DNA of 64,000 nucleotides from Albibacterium profundi. GTDB lineage: Bacteria; Bacteroidota; Bacteroidia; Sphingobacteriales; Sphingobacteriaceae. Where the stretch lies: assembly GCF_042159835.1 (NCBI RefSeq), contig NZ_JBBVGT010000001.1, positions 248,001 through 312,000 on the forward strand, given 5' to 3'. The notes under the pieces are model-generated. The model was not told where the DNA came from, ran no database searches, and saw nothing but the letters and a program-made list of their open reading frames with translations. This document shows, piece after piece, positions 34,775 through 45,700 of the stretch (the first letter of the stretch is position 1; the number at the start of each line of letters is the position of its first letter). The position numbers and the translations under genes were made by a program.

Positions 34775-37043
34775 ATGACTTCTGTCGGTCGCCGTATTTA
34801 TTTCGGATTTTGATGATATCCGGCCGGCTCACTGTCGACGCATCATTGTTCCAGCTCTGTCTGATAAAGGAAAGAAGCTCTGCTATCTCAGCATCAACGA
34901 TGTCCCGATTAGAACCAATGCCTGGCATTTGACCAACAATATCTTCATATTTCTGACCATTAACCTCTATCGGGCCACTTAACCCATATAACACCAATGT
35001 AATGAGCCGGTCTTTATCGCCCGTCACCCATTCTGAATTATTCAATGGCGGGGCTAACAGATCGATTCCTTCCCCGTCTTCACCATGGCAGGTCTGACAG
35101 GTATTTTTAAATAAGGCAGCCCCTCGTGGATAACGGCTCACCAGCGGATTTACAGCAGGTCTATTCTTATTCTTCTCTATATCTCTTAAAACACTTGCCA
35201 GTCGTTTTTGAATATGCCGACTCGTGTCTACCTGATTATCTATTAATTTTGTCTGAAACTCCTGCTCAACACCTTCAAGGTTACTGATTACTGCATCTGA
35301 AACATAGTTGTTTCCTGGGAAAGCCTTTACCAGATCCACTCGTAATTGCTCTGTAGCCGACTGATCCAAATCGTCGAAGAGGTAGCTTTGGAAGGCGATA
35401 TAAGGCGCAGCCAATGAATCCCTATTTTCAATCATTTCTTGTTGGATAGACAAGAACTCCTGATAGTTATCCCTATTCACTACCGCACGCATAACTACCA
35501 AAGCCTGCTCCCGTAGATTCCAGTCGTCCGATTCCAACAGCGTCATTACATCTTCTGGCTCTAAAGCCCCCAAGCCCTCCAGCGTCCATAACGAATGAAT
35601 TCGGAGGAGCGGATCACTAGCCTCCTTTACATTTTCTTTCAGATCGGGCACCAATTGCATCAATCGTCTATCCACAATCAATTGCTGGGCACGATCACGC
35701 GCCCAACCGTTCGCATGCCCCAGTAACTTCAGCAGATCCTTCGGTTTATGAGAAATCTTCACCGGACTTGGTTTGCTTCCCTCCGGTATAATCTTGTAAA
35801 TGCGACCGTAGGTTATAGGCGCATCCAAATCACGCTGATTAATTTCCTTTCTTAAATACTCAGTTATATAAAGCTTATGTTGAAGAATTCCACGATACAT
35901 ATCTACCACATACAGTGCGCCGTCCGGTCCATTATAAAGCGTAACCGGGCGGAAGCGTTCGTCATAACTTGCTAAAAACTCTCTTCCTTCATAGGCTTGT
36001 TCCCCTACAACCTTATTTCCTTCGCGCGATAGAGTATTTCGTTTGATCAAATTAGCTGACGGCTCTCCAACAAAGGCATTGTTTTTAAAGTCTTCACCCA
36101 ATAGATCACCCCGATAAATCACCGGCCCACTTGCCGCTGTAAAGTTCACTAAGCGCAAGTTAGAGTCTAACATTCCCGTTTGATAACCCCTATTTATTCC
36201 GGTTGTCTGTCGTATCGGAAAAACGCGATTATTTCTCACGATTCGCTCGTTATAACCTGCAACACGATGTAGATTATTGTTATTGCTACCTAAAGACGGA
36301 AAGAAATAATCTCCCAATAGATTCTGCGAATTATTATTGTAGTAAAGGTGTCCATAATTGTCTTTTGTAACGCCCCACTGCCCTCTTAGGTGTGTTTTTT
36401 CTACACGCCACTCGCCATCTACGAGCCGATAGCGTTTATCATGATTGCTGTTGTAAATCCAATTATCCAATCCTCTCAGCAAGCCATTACTCTGATGCTC
36501 CACATTTTCCCCCGATGCATAGGCTGAGTCGACTAATTGCTTATTAATCGGCTGATCATCCTCAATATCGTAGTACCATAGATAAGGAGGTTCAGCCACC
36601 AATATCCCATCCCCTACAAAGCTCATAGCCCGCGGAAGAACCAAAGAATCCAAAAAAACCTTACGCTCATCATAGTCGCCGTCTGAATCCCTATCCTCCA
36701 AAATCACAATTTTACTAGTAGGCGCTTTCTCTCCTTCACCTTCAACATCGGGCATAAAACTTGTCATTTCCAGCACCCATAATCTTCCATCGTTATCGAA
36801 GCTCATCGCAATCGGCGAGTTTACCAGTGGTTCAGATGCCACAAGCATCACGTCGAAACCTTCCTCCACCACCATGGTTCTCAAGGCATCGCCCGGACTT
36901 AAAGGTGGCGCGTATTTTACCAAACTATCAATAAAAGCGCTGTCGATTGGGACGGTTTGAGAACTCTTTTGTACATCCGTTCCGCAAGAACTGAAGTATA
37001 TTAAAAACGTAACAAATGATGCTAACGCTAGATGTTTTTTCAT
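34746..37043 (-). CDS. PVC-type haem-binding dehydrogenase-like lipoprotein
   Basis: A 765-residue exported protein. The N-terminus is a lipoprotein signal with a Cys in IYFSSCGTD. Residues about 55-430 form a beta-propeller of the membrane-bound dehydrogenase (soluble glucose/sorbosone dehydrogenase-like) type (EGFDVMLVASEPLVNSPIAMSFDNDGRLWVLE), followed by HEAT-like helices (about 440-610) and a cytochrome c domain at about 635-745 with Cys649-Gln-Thr-Cys652-His653. Such proteins are thought to oxidise sugars or alcohols and pass electrons to haem c. The substrate is unknown. It overlaps the TPR gene by 29 bp at the 3' end. Confidence 0.88.
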   Translation of the reverse strand: MKKHLALASFVTFLIYFSSCGTDVQKSSQTVPIDSAFIDSLVKYAPPLSPGDALRTMVVEEGFDVMLVASEPLVNSPIAMSFDNDGRLWVLEMTSFMPDVEGEGEKAPTSKIVILEDRDSDGDYDERKVFLDSLVLPRAMSFVGDGILVAEPPYLWYYDIEDDQPINKQLVDSAYASGENVEHQSNGLLRGLDNWIYNSNHDKRYRLVDGEWRVEKTHLRGQWGVTKDNYGHLYYNNNSQNLLGDYFFPSLGSNNNNLHRVAGYNERIVRNNRVFPIRQTTGINRGYQTGMLDSNLRLVNFTAASGPVIYRGDLLGEDFKNNAFVGEPSANLIKRNTLSREGNKVVGEQAYEGREFLASYDERFRPVTLYNGPDGALYVVDMYRGILQHKLYITEYLRKEINQRDLDAPITYGRIYKIIPEGSKPSPVKISHKPKDLLKLLGHANGWARDRAQQLIVDRRLMQLVPDLKENVKEASDPLLRIHSLWTLEGLGALEPEDVMTLLESDDWNLREQALVVMRAVVNRDNYQEFLSIQQEMIENRDSLAAPYIAFQSYLFDDLDQSATEQLRVDLVKAFPGNNYVSDAVISNLEGVEQEFQTKLIDNQVDTSRHIQKRLASVLRDIEKNKNRPAVNPLVSRYPRGAALFKNTCQTCHGEDGEGIDLLAPPLNNSEWVTGDKDRLITLVLYGLSGPIEVNGQKYEDIVGQMPGIGSNRDIVDAEIAELLSFIRQSWNNDASTVSRPDIIKIRNKYGDRQKSFTAEELKNQ

Positions 37044-37156
37044 TTTTTAGGATATATTTTTCTGAGTTTTTCAGTTTAGGATGCTAAATATAGAAACATC
37101 AATCCTAATTTCAATACGCCATCAGGGAAATTGTGTTTTATTTTCTATTTTTAGGA

Positions 37157-37705
37157 ATGAAGAAAGCAGACCTATATGAAATCGTCATCAAAATACTTGG
37201 CCTATATTTAATCGTAACCTTACTCAATCAAATTCGTGAGCTCGCTCTGTATTCAACCTTATTTCTCCAGTCGCAAAGTCAAATCGGACAGTTTGGTCAA
37301 AACGGACAGATGTCGATGTTCTTGGTGGCATTATTAGGAACCCTAATCGTTGCTATCTTTGTTTTCGTCCTAATTTTTAGAACAAAACAAGTAACCAAAG
37401 TAATCAGTCGCCCTAGCGACTATGCAGAAGATCTAAAACTATTTGCAGAAAAGAAAACAATCTACGAAATCAGCCTGGTTATTATCGGCTTAGTAACCCT
37501 TGTGCTCACCGTACCTGATTTCATTTTCAGATTGAAAGGTTATGTACAGCTCGTCCAAAACGATTTTCCGAAGCCGAAAAATGAAATTGCTTTTCTGATT
37601 ATAGACGGCATAAAGCTTGCGATCGGGATTCTAGCATTAGTCTACTCGAAATCCTTAGCAAGTTTATTAGCGAATGAAAGAAAAACTACAAACCTAAAGC
37701 CTTAA
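37157..37705 (+). CDS. Hypothetical four-TM membrane protein
   Basis: A 182-residue inner-membrane protein from ATG 37157; a GTG at 37133 would prepend eight hydrophobic residues and is less likely. Four predicted TM helices: about 8-26 (VIKILGLYLIVTLLN), 47-70 (MFLVALLGTLIVAIFVFVLIF), 103-125 (ISLVIIGLVTLVLTVPDFIF) and 143-166 (FLIIDGIKLAIGILALVYS). No known domain is recognised. It stands alone on the plus strand and its 3' end overlaps the GH5 gene by 20 bp. Confidence 0.65.
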   Translation: MKKADLYEIVIKILGLYLIVTLLNQIRELALYSTLFLQSQSQIGQFGQNGQMSMFLVALLGTLIVAIFVFVLIFRTKQVTKVISRPSDYAEDLKLFAEKKTIYEISLVIIGLVTLVLTVPDFIFRLKGYVQLVQNDFPKPKNEIAFLIIDGIKLAIGILALVYSKSLASLLANERKTTNLKP

Positions 37706-39434
37706 ACGTAAAGCCGCCTTTCTCGGCCGTTATTTTAATCATATTCTCACCTTGCTTTAAATCAGCTATTGGCACTGAAACATGAGTCCAGTCGGTTTCA
37801 TCCGTGGTCTGCGGAACATAAACAATTCCATCTACCTCGACATCATTAATAGAAACGCGAATTCGGCCACTTCCCTTCGGATCGGCAACATGAAGTAACA
37901 GCCGGTCGATATCATCGGATACGATGTCGACTGTGTATTGCAACCACTCGCCATCTTCAATATGGAACACATAATAACCGGCTGTGTCTTCTTTGATATC
38001 CACTCCGTCGTTCCGGTAGCTCCAGCCTCGGTTACCTTGAGTATCCATTCCCGGTGTAAAATGATAGCTTGCCGTGTCTTTATCGAAATAAGCAAAGCCC
38101 TGTTTTCCTAAATCGAAGTCGACCGCCTGAATCACATCACCCTTGCTATATTTCCGGTTCTTAAAGGGTCGCGTATCATTTGATTCTACCTGCCTAAACA
38201 TCGCGTCAACAACATCGGCTCGAAAGTTATTATTTTCCAATTTTAAATTATCGAGCCAAGCATTAAGTGTATGTAAAGTCTCTTCCTTACTTGGTTTCTC
38301 ACCCTCACCTTTCCAGTAGCTTAGCAAGCGATCGTAACCCTCTGGTTTCTCAATTTCCCAAGGTTGATTAATCCCCATTTTTTTATTCTGCCACCAAGCC
38401 CAGCCAATCCCATGTGCTTCGCATAGGACAATCGCCTCCGTAAACCACGTGTTTGAGTTTTCACCAGACTCACCGAGCCAGAGAGGTATATTATACTTTT
38501 CGCGAAGATCCAGGAACTGTTGAATAGAAGCCTTGGTGTTCGGGTTACCGTATTTATGAAAACTTAACACCATATTATCGTCCCAGTCGGGCACAATACC
38601 CCGATAGTTATTCGCAAAACCATTGCCTTCCAAAAAGACGATGTGGTTGGTATCTACCTCTCGAATCGCTTGTGTGACCTGAACAAGAAATTCCTTGAGC
38701 GGAACGTTCTTTGTTTCATGAACACCTAGCCTATCTTCCGGATCTTCAAACCCCCAATTGGTCTCATTCAACACGTCATATCCCCCAATCCATTCTTCAT
38801 CCGCATAGCGCTCTGCGAGTTTCCGCCATAAGGCGATGGTCTTTTGCCGATTGGCTTCACTTTCCCAGAAAGAAGGTTTATCCAGATTTCGATCGGAAAT
38901 ATTCAGATCGTGTCCTTGCCCTCCGGGTGCAGCATGCAAATCCAAAATCAGGTATATTTCATTCACTTTGCACCAAGCCAAGAGGCTGTCCGTCCTCGCG
39001 AAACCCTGCTCCAGCCAAGTCTGCTCGCCGGCCACCGGTTCATCTTCGACCGCCAAGGTGTACAAGTTATAGTGCATAGGTAGGCGAATCGAATTAAAGC
39101 CTAAAGCTGCCATGGAATCAATATCCGCCTTCCGCGTATGAAGATCCAACCAGGCATCGTAAAACTTTTCAGTTTCCTCAGCGCCCACCAGATTCTCAAT
39201 ATGCTCACGAATCCGGTATTGCTGACCGATAAAGCCTAGCTTAAACATGTAGCCCTCCTGAAGCATCCATCCTCCCAGTCCCATTCCTCTTAAAAGAATG
39301 GTATCACCATAGCCGTTTACAATATGGTGGTTCTGCGTTTTAAGCAAATGCTTACCAATTGCAGGCTGCTTTTGCAGTCCACAACCGGTAAACATCGCTG
39401 CTATCACAACGAGCAAGAAAAACGTTTTATTCAT
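37686..39434 (-). CDS. Glycoside hydrolase family 5 lipoprotein with C-terminal carbohydrate-binding module
   Basis: Surface or periplasmic endo/exo-glycanase, 582 residues. Lipobox FTGC with Cys18. The GH5 catalytic barrel spans about 30-390: acid/base Glu224 in DVLNETN and nucleophile Glu322 in LWLGESGENS, plus RLPMHYN and SFHKYG typical of clan GH-A. The start of the barrel, LLRGMGLGGWM, is reminiscent of exo-beta-1,3-glucanase-like GH5 members. Residues about 440-582 form a CBM6-like beta-sandwich (WLQYTVDIVSDD). It is the last gene of the PUL, 2 bp after GH16. A beta-glucan substrate is inferred from the pairing with GH16. Confidence 0.9.
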   Translation of the reverse strand: MNKTFFLLVVIAAMFTGCGLQKQPAIGKHLLKTQNHHIVNGYGDTILLRGMGLGGWMLQEGYMFKLGFIGQQYRIREHIENLVGAEETEKFYDAWLDLHTRKADIDSMAALGFNSIRLPMHYNLYTLAVEDEPVAGEQTWLEQGFARTDSLLAWCKVNEIYLILDLHAAPGGQGHDLNISDRNLDKPSFWESEANRQKTIALWRKLAERYADEEWIGGYDVLNETNWGFEDPEDRLGVHETKNVPLKEFLVQVTQAIREVDTNHIVFLEGNGFANNYRGIVPDWDDNMVLSFHKYGNPNTKASIQQFLDLREKYNIPLWLGESGENSNTWFTEAIVLCEAHGIGWAWWQNKKMGINQPWEIEKPEGYDRLLSYWKGEGEKPSKEETLHTLNAWLDNLKLENNNFRADVVDAMFRQVESNDTRPFKNRKYSKGDVIQAVDFDLGKQGFAYFDKDTASYHFTPGMDTQGNRGWSYRNDGVDIKEDTAGYYVFHIEDGEWLQYTVDIVSDDIDRLLLHVADPKGSGRIRVSINDVEVDGIVYVPQTTDETDWTHVSVPIADLKQGENMIKITAEKGGFTFKALGL

Positions 39435-39436
39435 TC

Positions 39437-40297
39437 CTAATCCCGCAAGTCGTAAACGCGTACATAGTCCACTTCCATCTTTGCTGGGAAGGCCTCTTCA
39501 TCAACTCCCTGCTGTCCGCCCCAGTTGCCACCCACTGCCAGGTTCAGCAACCAGTGGAACCTCTTATCAAATGGCCAGACCTCAAAACCTTTCCCCTCAT
39601 TCGTTAGATGAAAAATCTCACTATCATCCACATAGCCTTTAATATAGTCAGGTGTCCAATCTACTCGGTAGGTATGAAATTCAGTCGTCGCGTTCTCAAT
39701 TTTCTTCGTCGCCGTCTTCTGCGTACCAATGACATGATTGTACGCTTCGGTATGCATACTGATATGAACAACATCTTGGTCGTAACCAACATGCTCCAAA
39801 ATATCGATCTCTCCCGAAGCAGGCCAGTCGCCATAAGCCCAGTCGGTCGGCAACATCCAGGCTGCAGCCCAGGTTCCTACACCCGGCGGCACCTTCGCCC
39901 GGACTTCAAAACGACCGTACAGAAAGTCACCCTTACCCTTACTTACCAGTCGCGCGGAAGTATACTCCATACCTTCCATGTCTTCTCGGATCGCCGTAAT
40001 GGTCAGGATCCCGTCTGCCACACTCGCATTGTCGAGATCAGCTTCCGTATAGTATTGCAACTCGTTGTTTCCCCAACCATTATTCTGCGAACCTACATCA
40101 TAGCTCCATTTTTCAGGATCGGGTAGCCCCTCATAGTCAAATTCATCAGCCCATGAAGGTGTAGCTTCAAAGCTATACTCTTTTGGCTTGATAGGTTCCG
40201 GTTCAGGAATATTCGGTTTCGGATTCTCGCCTTCTGAACAGGCAAAAGACAAAAATATAATCGGAATCAGTTTGATCATTGAATTTGTTTTTTTCAT
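39437..40297 (-). CDS. Glycoside hydrolase family 16 lipoprotein (laminarinase-like)
   Basis: Endo-acting beta-glucanase of GH16, 286 residues from ATG 40297; longer in-frame starts at 40327 and 40381 overlap the upstream gene or place residues before the signal. Lipobox SFAC with Cys20, then a Pro/Glu/Lys linker (about 25-40) that could extend the enzyme from the membrane. Catalytic signature GEIDILEH: nucleophile Glu163, Asp165 and acid/base Glu168, with the extra residue typical of laminarinase-type rather than lichenase-type members. Aromatic residues in GSQNNGWGNNELQYYT line the glycan cleft. Fourth gene of the PUL. Confidence 0.91.
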   Translation of the reverse strand: MKKTNSMIKLIPIIFLSFACSEGENPKPNIPEPEPIKPKEYSFEATPSWADEFDYEGLPDPEKWSYDVGSQNNGWGNNELQYYTEADLDNASVADGILTITAIREDMEGMEYTSARLVSKGKGDFLYGRFEVRAKVPPGVGTWAAAWMLPTDWAYGDWPASGEIDILEHVGYDQDVVHISMHTEAYNHVIGTQKTATKKIENATTEFHTYRVDWTPDYIKGYVDDSEIFHLTNEGKGFEVWPFDKRFHWLLNLAVGGNWGGQQGVDEEAFPAKMEVDYVRVYDLRD

Positions 40298-40328
40298 AAA
40301 ATTAGCATAATTCACAAGCTTAACCATC

Positions 40329-41249
40329 TTAATTCGAACGTAGTGTAAATGTCCACCAGCCATCGCCACTAATCGGCACACCGATGGTCAACAGATCATA
40401 GCCTTCACCGTTCACATTCTTCTCCATCGCCAAAATATCGTACAATATATAGTCGTTTACCGGACCTGTAGGTGTCTCCCCTCCATTATGTGCTTTTTTC
40501 ACACCAATGTGGGCACCTTTACCCAAAAGTCGCAACTGTCCCAACTTGTTCACACCTGTCCCTTCAGTCACCGCAAAGCTAAACGTCCCTGAATCCCACA
40601 GCTTCTGCTCACCCGTCAAGTTAGTCGCCGGCTCACAGCCCGTACTCTGATTTCCCAGATATCCATCAGCAAAATAATCGCCTTTGTTGTCATACACGAA
40701 GGTGCCTTCGGCATTAAATGAAAAGGTAAACTCATCGTTAAACTCACAGCTTCTGCCGTCAACATCACCCGGCCCACTAGACCACCACTCGCCATTATTT
40801 GGTCCCGGTCCTACTTTGAAAGCACCTGCTTCAGGGTTCAGTTTCCATGTTTTGGTATCACAACCCGCGATAAAGCCCAATGCTCGCGCATCTGAACAAG
40901 CTTCTGGGTCATTTTCACTGATTGAGATGGGTTTTGTCACACTAGACATCCCGCCTTGCGCAACAATACTCAGTTCTACTTCATAATCGCCTGCAAAAAT
41001 TAAATTGGCGTCTACGGTATCTCCACTGAATGTCTGACCGCTACTTATGATTGTCCACTGTGCAATCGACGGTGTATTCGTCGTATTAATTAAACGTACC
41101 TTTCCTTCACCGAGATCCACCGCCTCAAAATTGGGTTGCGGAATCGGTTTCAACTGTAGGTCTTCACCCTCTATCTTACATCCATGCAACAACATGGTTC
41201 CCATCAAGATTGCTATCAAGGAAGATTTTATTCTATAATTGATTTTCAT
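40329..41249 (-). CDS. PUL surface lipoprotein, SusE/SGBP-like with PKD-type domain
   Basis: A 306-residue lipoprotein (lipobox LLHGC, Cys24) between susD and GH16, the usual place for a surface glycan-binding protein. Residues about 37-110 look like a PKD/Ig-type spacer (WTIISSGQTFSGDTVDANLIFAGDYEVELSIV). The rest is a Trp- and Gly-rich beta domain (KTWKLNPEAGAFKVGPGPNNGEWW and GDGWWTFTLRS) that could bind glycans through its aromatics. No catalytic motif is seen. Function is inferred from position and composition; sequence identity to a characterised SGBP is not something I can test here. Confidence 0.78.
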   Translation of the reverse strand: MKINYRIKSSLIAILMGTMLLHGCKIEGEDLQLKPIPQPNFEAVDLGEGKVRLINTTNTPSIAQWTIISSGQTFSGDTVDANLIFAGDYEVELSIVAQGGMSSVTKPISISENDPEACSDARALGFIAGCDTKTWKLNPEAGAFKVGPGPNNGEWWSSGPGDVDGRSCEFNDEFTFSFNAEGTFVYDNKGDYFADGYLGNQSTGCEPATNLTGEQKLWDSGTFSFAVTEGTGVNKLGQLRLLGKGAHIGVKKAHNGGETPTGPVNDYILYDILAMEKNVNGEGYDLLTIGVPISGDGWWTFTLRSN

Positions 41250-41261
41250 AATCGTATCGTT

Positions 41262-42782
41262 TTATTTGGTACCACCGTATTCTTTGTTCTGCTCCAATAG
41301 CGTGTTATCCAATTCCAATAAGGGTATCGGAAGCACTTCATGCTTTCCAGCCACAAAACCGCGATCAGACAAGACCGCAGCAGCATCGCCCCAACGGACA
41401 AGATCAAACCAGCGATGACCTTCACCTACTAACTCAATACGGCGCTCACGCTTGATATTTTCCAGCGTAGCGGCCACAGGATCCAACCCCACTCTTCCAC
41501 GCACCGCATTCAAAAGAGCGGCTGCACGGGTCACATCTCCACCACCCCTGACAATTGCTTCCGCCTCTAACAGATAAGTTCCTGCTAAACGGATATCATA
41601 CATATTTTGCGGAAAGTTCAGCTCGAAAGAACCAGCACCAGTCCACCGATCCGATTCTCTTCCGGCAAATTTCTCAAGGAAATAACCGGTATCCATATAT
41701 CCCGGCGTATAGCTGGCTTTGCCTTCTGCTTCCAGTTGATGCATATCGACAATCGTATACGGATAACGCGGGTCGCCTTTCATCAGATCAGCAAGGTTCT
41801 CAGTTATTGGTAAAAAGCTCCACCCAGATACATAATCCGGCGCATCCGGACCGGCTGTATAACCACGCGGACCAACCATAATATTCAAGACGTTTCCTTC
41901 TGTACAATCAATACAACCCCAATCGCCGACCGACGTATTGGTAAATGAAAGCTCTAAAATCGACTCGCTATTGAATTTATTGTCCACGGCAAACAGATCA
42001 CCGAAATCATCTAACAAGCGGTAACCATACTGGCTCGTTCCGCCCGGCTCGCCATTAACGGCAGCCAATTGCTGAGCGGCTTCGGTGAACTTCTCCTGTT
42101 GCAAATAAACCTTACCCAGCAAAGCTTTTGCCGTTCCCTGAGAAACCCTTCCAGCCTCCGTTGTCGCATCTACCTTGATCGGCAGATTGGGTAAAGCAGC
42201 ATTTAAGTCACTTTCCATAAATGCATACACATCTTCAGGTGCTGCCTGTACAACCTCATAGAGTTCGTCACCCACAAGCGGATGATCGATTAACGGAATA
42301 TTCCGAAAATAACGGATCAAATCAAAGTAAAAATACGCCCGCAAAAATCTCGCTTCTGCTTCAAAACGAGCCTTTTCATTGTCGTCCATTGGGATATCGG
42401 GCAACTTCGACAACAGGATATTGGCACGGTTGATCCCCATAAAGTTCCTTTTCCATAAATCCTCTTGCGGACCAACAGCCGGATCCAGGTCGTAGCTAGA
42501 CCAAGCCTGAACACTTGGCACGTCCGAAGAACCGCCACCACCAGCATAATGATCGTCAGACGCTGCTGAAGTAGCCAGCACCTTGGTTACATAGGACGGA
42601 CTTTGATAGCCCAAGACATCATACACGGCTACCAGACCATTGTACGCTTCTTGTCGGTTCCGATAATAATTGTCTTCCAAATCGGTTCCCTTGGGCTTTA
42701 GCTCTAAAAAGCTATCACTACATGCCTGAAAGCCGAATAGGATCAAACATGCGATTATCGATAGATATATATTCTTTTTCAT
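41262..42782 (-). CDS. susD: SusD/RagB-family glycan-binding lipoprotein
   Basis: Cell-surface lid of the SusCD glycan importer, 506 residues. Lipobox GFQAC with Cys21, followed by the SusD-type start SFLELKPKGTDLEDNYYRN, TPR-like helices at about 40-260 (ARFLRAYFYFDLIRYF) and the C-terminal ERRIELVGEGHRWFDLVRWGD motif. It binds and hands over oligosaccharides to SusC, whose gene lies 11 bp upstream. The name is used in the general family sense. Glycan specificity is not visible; associated GH16/GH5 enzymes suggest beta-glucan. Confidence 0.94.
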   Translation of the reverse strand: MKKNIYLSIIACLILFGFQACSDSFLELKPKGTDLEDNYYRNRQEAYNGLVAVYDVLGYQSPSYVTKVLATSAASDDHYAGGGGSSDVPSVQAWSSYDLDPAVGPQEDLWKRNFMGINRANILLSKLPDIPMDDNEKARFEAEARFLRAYFYFDLIRYFRNIPLIDHPLVGDELYEVVQAAPEDVYAFMESDLNAALPNLPIKVDATTEAGRVSQGTAKALLGKVYLQQEKFTEAAQQLAAVNGEPGGTSQYGYRLLDDFGDLFAVDNKFNSESILELSFTNTSVGDWGCIDCTEGNVLNIMVGPRGYTAGPDAPDYVSGWSFLPITENLADLMKGDPRYPYTIVDMHQLEAEGKASYTPGYMDTGYFLEKFAGRESDRWTGAGSFELNFPQNMYDIRLAGTYLLEAEAIVRGGGDVTRAAALLNAVRGRVGLDPVAATLENIKRERRIELVGEGHRWFDLVRWGDAAAVLSDRGFVAGKHEVLPIPLLELDNTLLEQNKEYGGTK

Positions 42783-42793
42783 TGTGTTCTTTG

Positions 42794-45700
42794 TTAAAAT
42801 GTTACGTTAAGACCAACCATAAATGACCGTGCTTGCGGATAAATACCACGGTCGATACTCATGATCCCACCGCCGATCTCAGGATCGAAACCCGAATACT
42901 TGGTCAGCGTAAATAAGTTCTCTGACATCACATAAATCCGTGCCTTCTGTAGGCCAATCTGCTTGCTTAACAAGGACGGGATTGTATAACCCAACTGAAG
43001 CGTCTTCAGACGGAAGTAATCGCCATCTTCCAAGTAGAAATCGGATGGATTCGCAAAGTTATTATTCGGATCATCATCGCTCAATCTCGGATAACGATCG
43101 GACGAACCAGCGCCCGTCCAGCGACCCAATGCTTTTGTCGAATAATTGGCATTGTTTATATCCAATCTTCTCAAACCCTGAAAGATCTTATTCCCCGCTA
43201 CACCTTGTCCGAAAACCACTGCATCAAAACCTTTATAAGCTACGTTCAAGGTGAAACCGAAGCCCCAAGTTGGCGTCGGATCGCCGATAAAGGTCCGATC
43301 CTCTTCGCCAATCGCCCCATCATTATCCAAATCAGCCCATTTAAAATCGCCCGGACGTGCATCCGGCTGGATCAAAGCACCCTCTTCATTGGTATAAGCG
43401 TCAATTTCTGCTTGCGTCTGGAAAATGCCCATGGTTTCAAATCCATAAAAAGAGTTGAAAGGCTGCCCCACCATGGTACGTGTGATATTATAACTGGACG
43501 CCTGGAAACCTGCACCATTAATAAAACTCACGCCAGCTCCGATATTGGTCACCTCATTTCGTACATAAGAAGCATTTCCATTCAGTGAGAAGTCTACCTC
43601 TCCCCAGCGATTGTTATAGCCCAATTCCAGTTCAACACCTGTATTTTTCATATCCGCAACATTTGCTGCAGGATTTCCAATAGCACCGACATAGAAAGGG
43701 ATACGCGGGTTCTGAAGAATCCCTTTGGTTACCTTATTGTACCAGTCGAACGTCACACTCACCCTATTCAGGAAAGTCATATCAAAACCAATATTCGTCT
43801 GGCTCGTCTCCTCCCATTTCAAATCCGGATTGGATGGCGCATTCGGGCTATAGCCTACGGTATACATGTCAGTCAAACCGATCGTATAATTTCTACCGCC
43901 ACCTACGGTTGCGATGTATGCAAAATCACCGATATTATCATTACCAACCACACCGTAACCACCTCTGAACTTCAACATATCAATGGCATCCACATCGGCT
44001 AGAAAATCCTCTTTTGAAGCTACCCAACCCAATGAGAATGAAGGAAATACACCGTATTTATTATTTGATCCGAAACGTGATGAACCATCGCGACGGATTA
44101 AAGCCTCCAATAGATATTTCTCTTGGTAATTATAGTTCACACGAGCGAAGAGCGAAGAAACCGTATGTCCCGGATTCTCATATCCGTAGGAGTTTCGCTG
44201 ATCTGTCGGGATGTTATAATTTAATGAAGCATCATCAAAATTGGTTACCGGCAGGTCATAATAAGTTACGCTAAGGCCCGTTGCGCGGTTATCGTAATAA
44301 GCACCTTGGCCCACCAATACTTCAAAACTATGATCATCGATTAAGCGTGAATAGGAAACTGTGTTCTCCAGATTCCAATCAAAACCCTTATCACGCCCCC
44401 TTGTAAAATTGTTTTGTGCATTCTGGTTGGTTGCATTCAAATAGAATACCGGTGTAAAACTTTCACCGCCCCAATAAGACAATTTAGAACCCAAGGTTGA
44501 ACGGAAGGTCAATCCCTCAATCGGAGTCAGCTCCGCATAAACATTTCCAACGAAGTTATCCGACCAGCCGTAATTCCCTAAGCGAGTCTGCATATAGGCA
44601 AGAGGATTTGTCATTTCTTGCAGTACATACTGCGAAATACCGTAGGGGTTACCAAAAGCATCCCGAACAACCGCATTGCTGGCATACGGACGATTTGGAG
44701 AATTAATCACATCCGGATCAGTCTCTACAACTGGTGTCAGAGGATCTAGGTTGATCGCCGCCGAAAGCGGACCTCCAAATTCGCTATTGGTATTTCCGAT
44801 ACCCTGACTTCTTTCATGAGAATAACCCAAGTTCTGACCCAATTTCAGCCAGTCGGTTATTTTGTGTTCTGAATTCAATCGAATATTCGTCCGTTTAAAA
44901 TTCGAAATGTCGCTCGCAACAATCCCTTCTTGAGACAGATAACCAAAAGAGCCATAGAAGGTAGATTTTTCATTACCTCCGCTAACGCTCAGTTCATGGT
45001 TATGGCGCTGGGCACTGCGATTGAAGATCTGCTCTTGCCAATCAGTCCCCTCGCCAAACTCTTGTGGATTGGCAAAAGGCAAGGCGTTTCCAGCTGCTAA
45101 AGCTGATTCATTCCTTAAGGTAGCATACTCGGTTCCATTCAGCAGGCTCAGTTTACGTGCCGGCTCCGATGTACCATAGTAAGCATTGTAATTCACGCGC
45201 ATAGCTCCGGCCTTACCCTTTTTAGTTGTCACCAAGATCACACCTGCTGCTGCACGAGCACCGTAAATCGCTTGAGACGAAGCATCCTTCAATACTTCGA
45301 TTGATTCGATATCCGATTGGTTCAGGTAACTGATACCACCCGCATCAATAACAACACCGTCCACTACCCACAGCGGATTGTTGTTGCCAAAGGTCGTAAT
45401 ACCCCGAACACGGATGGTTGCTGCCGAACCCGGCTGACCGGAATTACTTGCAATCGTCAAACCTGAAGTACGCCCTTGAAGCGACTGCTCGATACGCGTA
45501 ACCGGCATCGACTCCAAGTCGGCTGCCTTAACACTACTAATAGCGCCGGTCACCACGCTTTTCTTTTGCGTACCGTAACCTACCACCACTACTTGTTCCA
45601 GTTCCGTCAAGTCCTGTCGAAGGCTTACATTATAAACCCCTGAAGAATTCACGGCAACCTCCTCGGTCATCATACCCAATTGGCGGAACTCCAGCACCAC

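Noticed and set aside
39608..40126. 172-codon plus-strand open frame opposite the GH16 gene
   Set aside because: Lies wholly antisense to a well-supported GH16 gene, has no signal, domain or promoter, and is explained by codon bias of the opposite strand.
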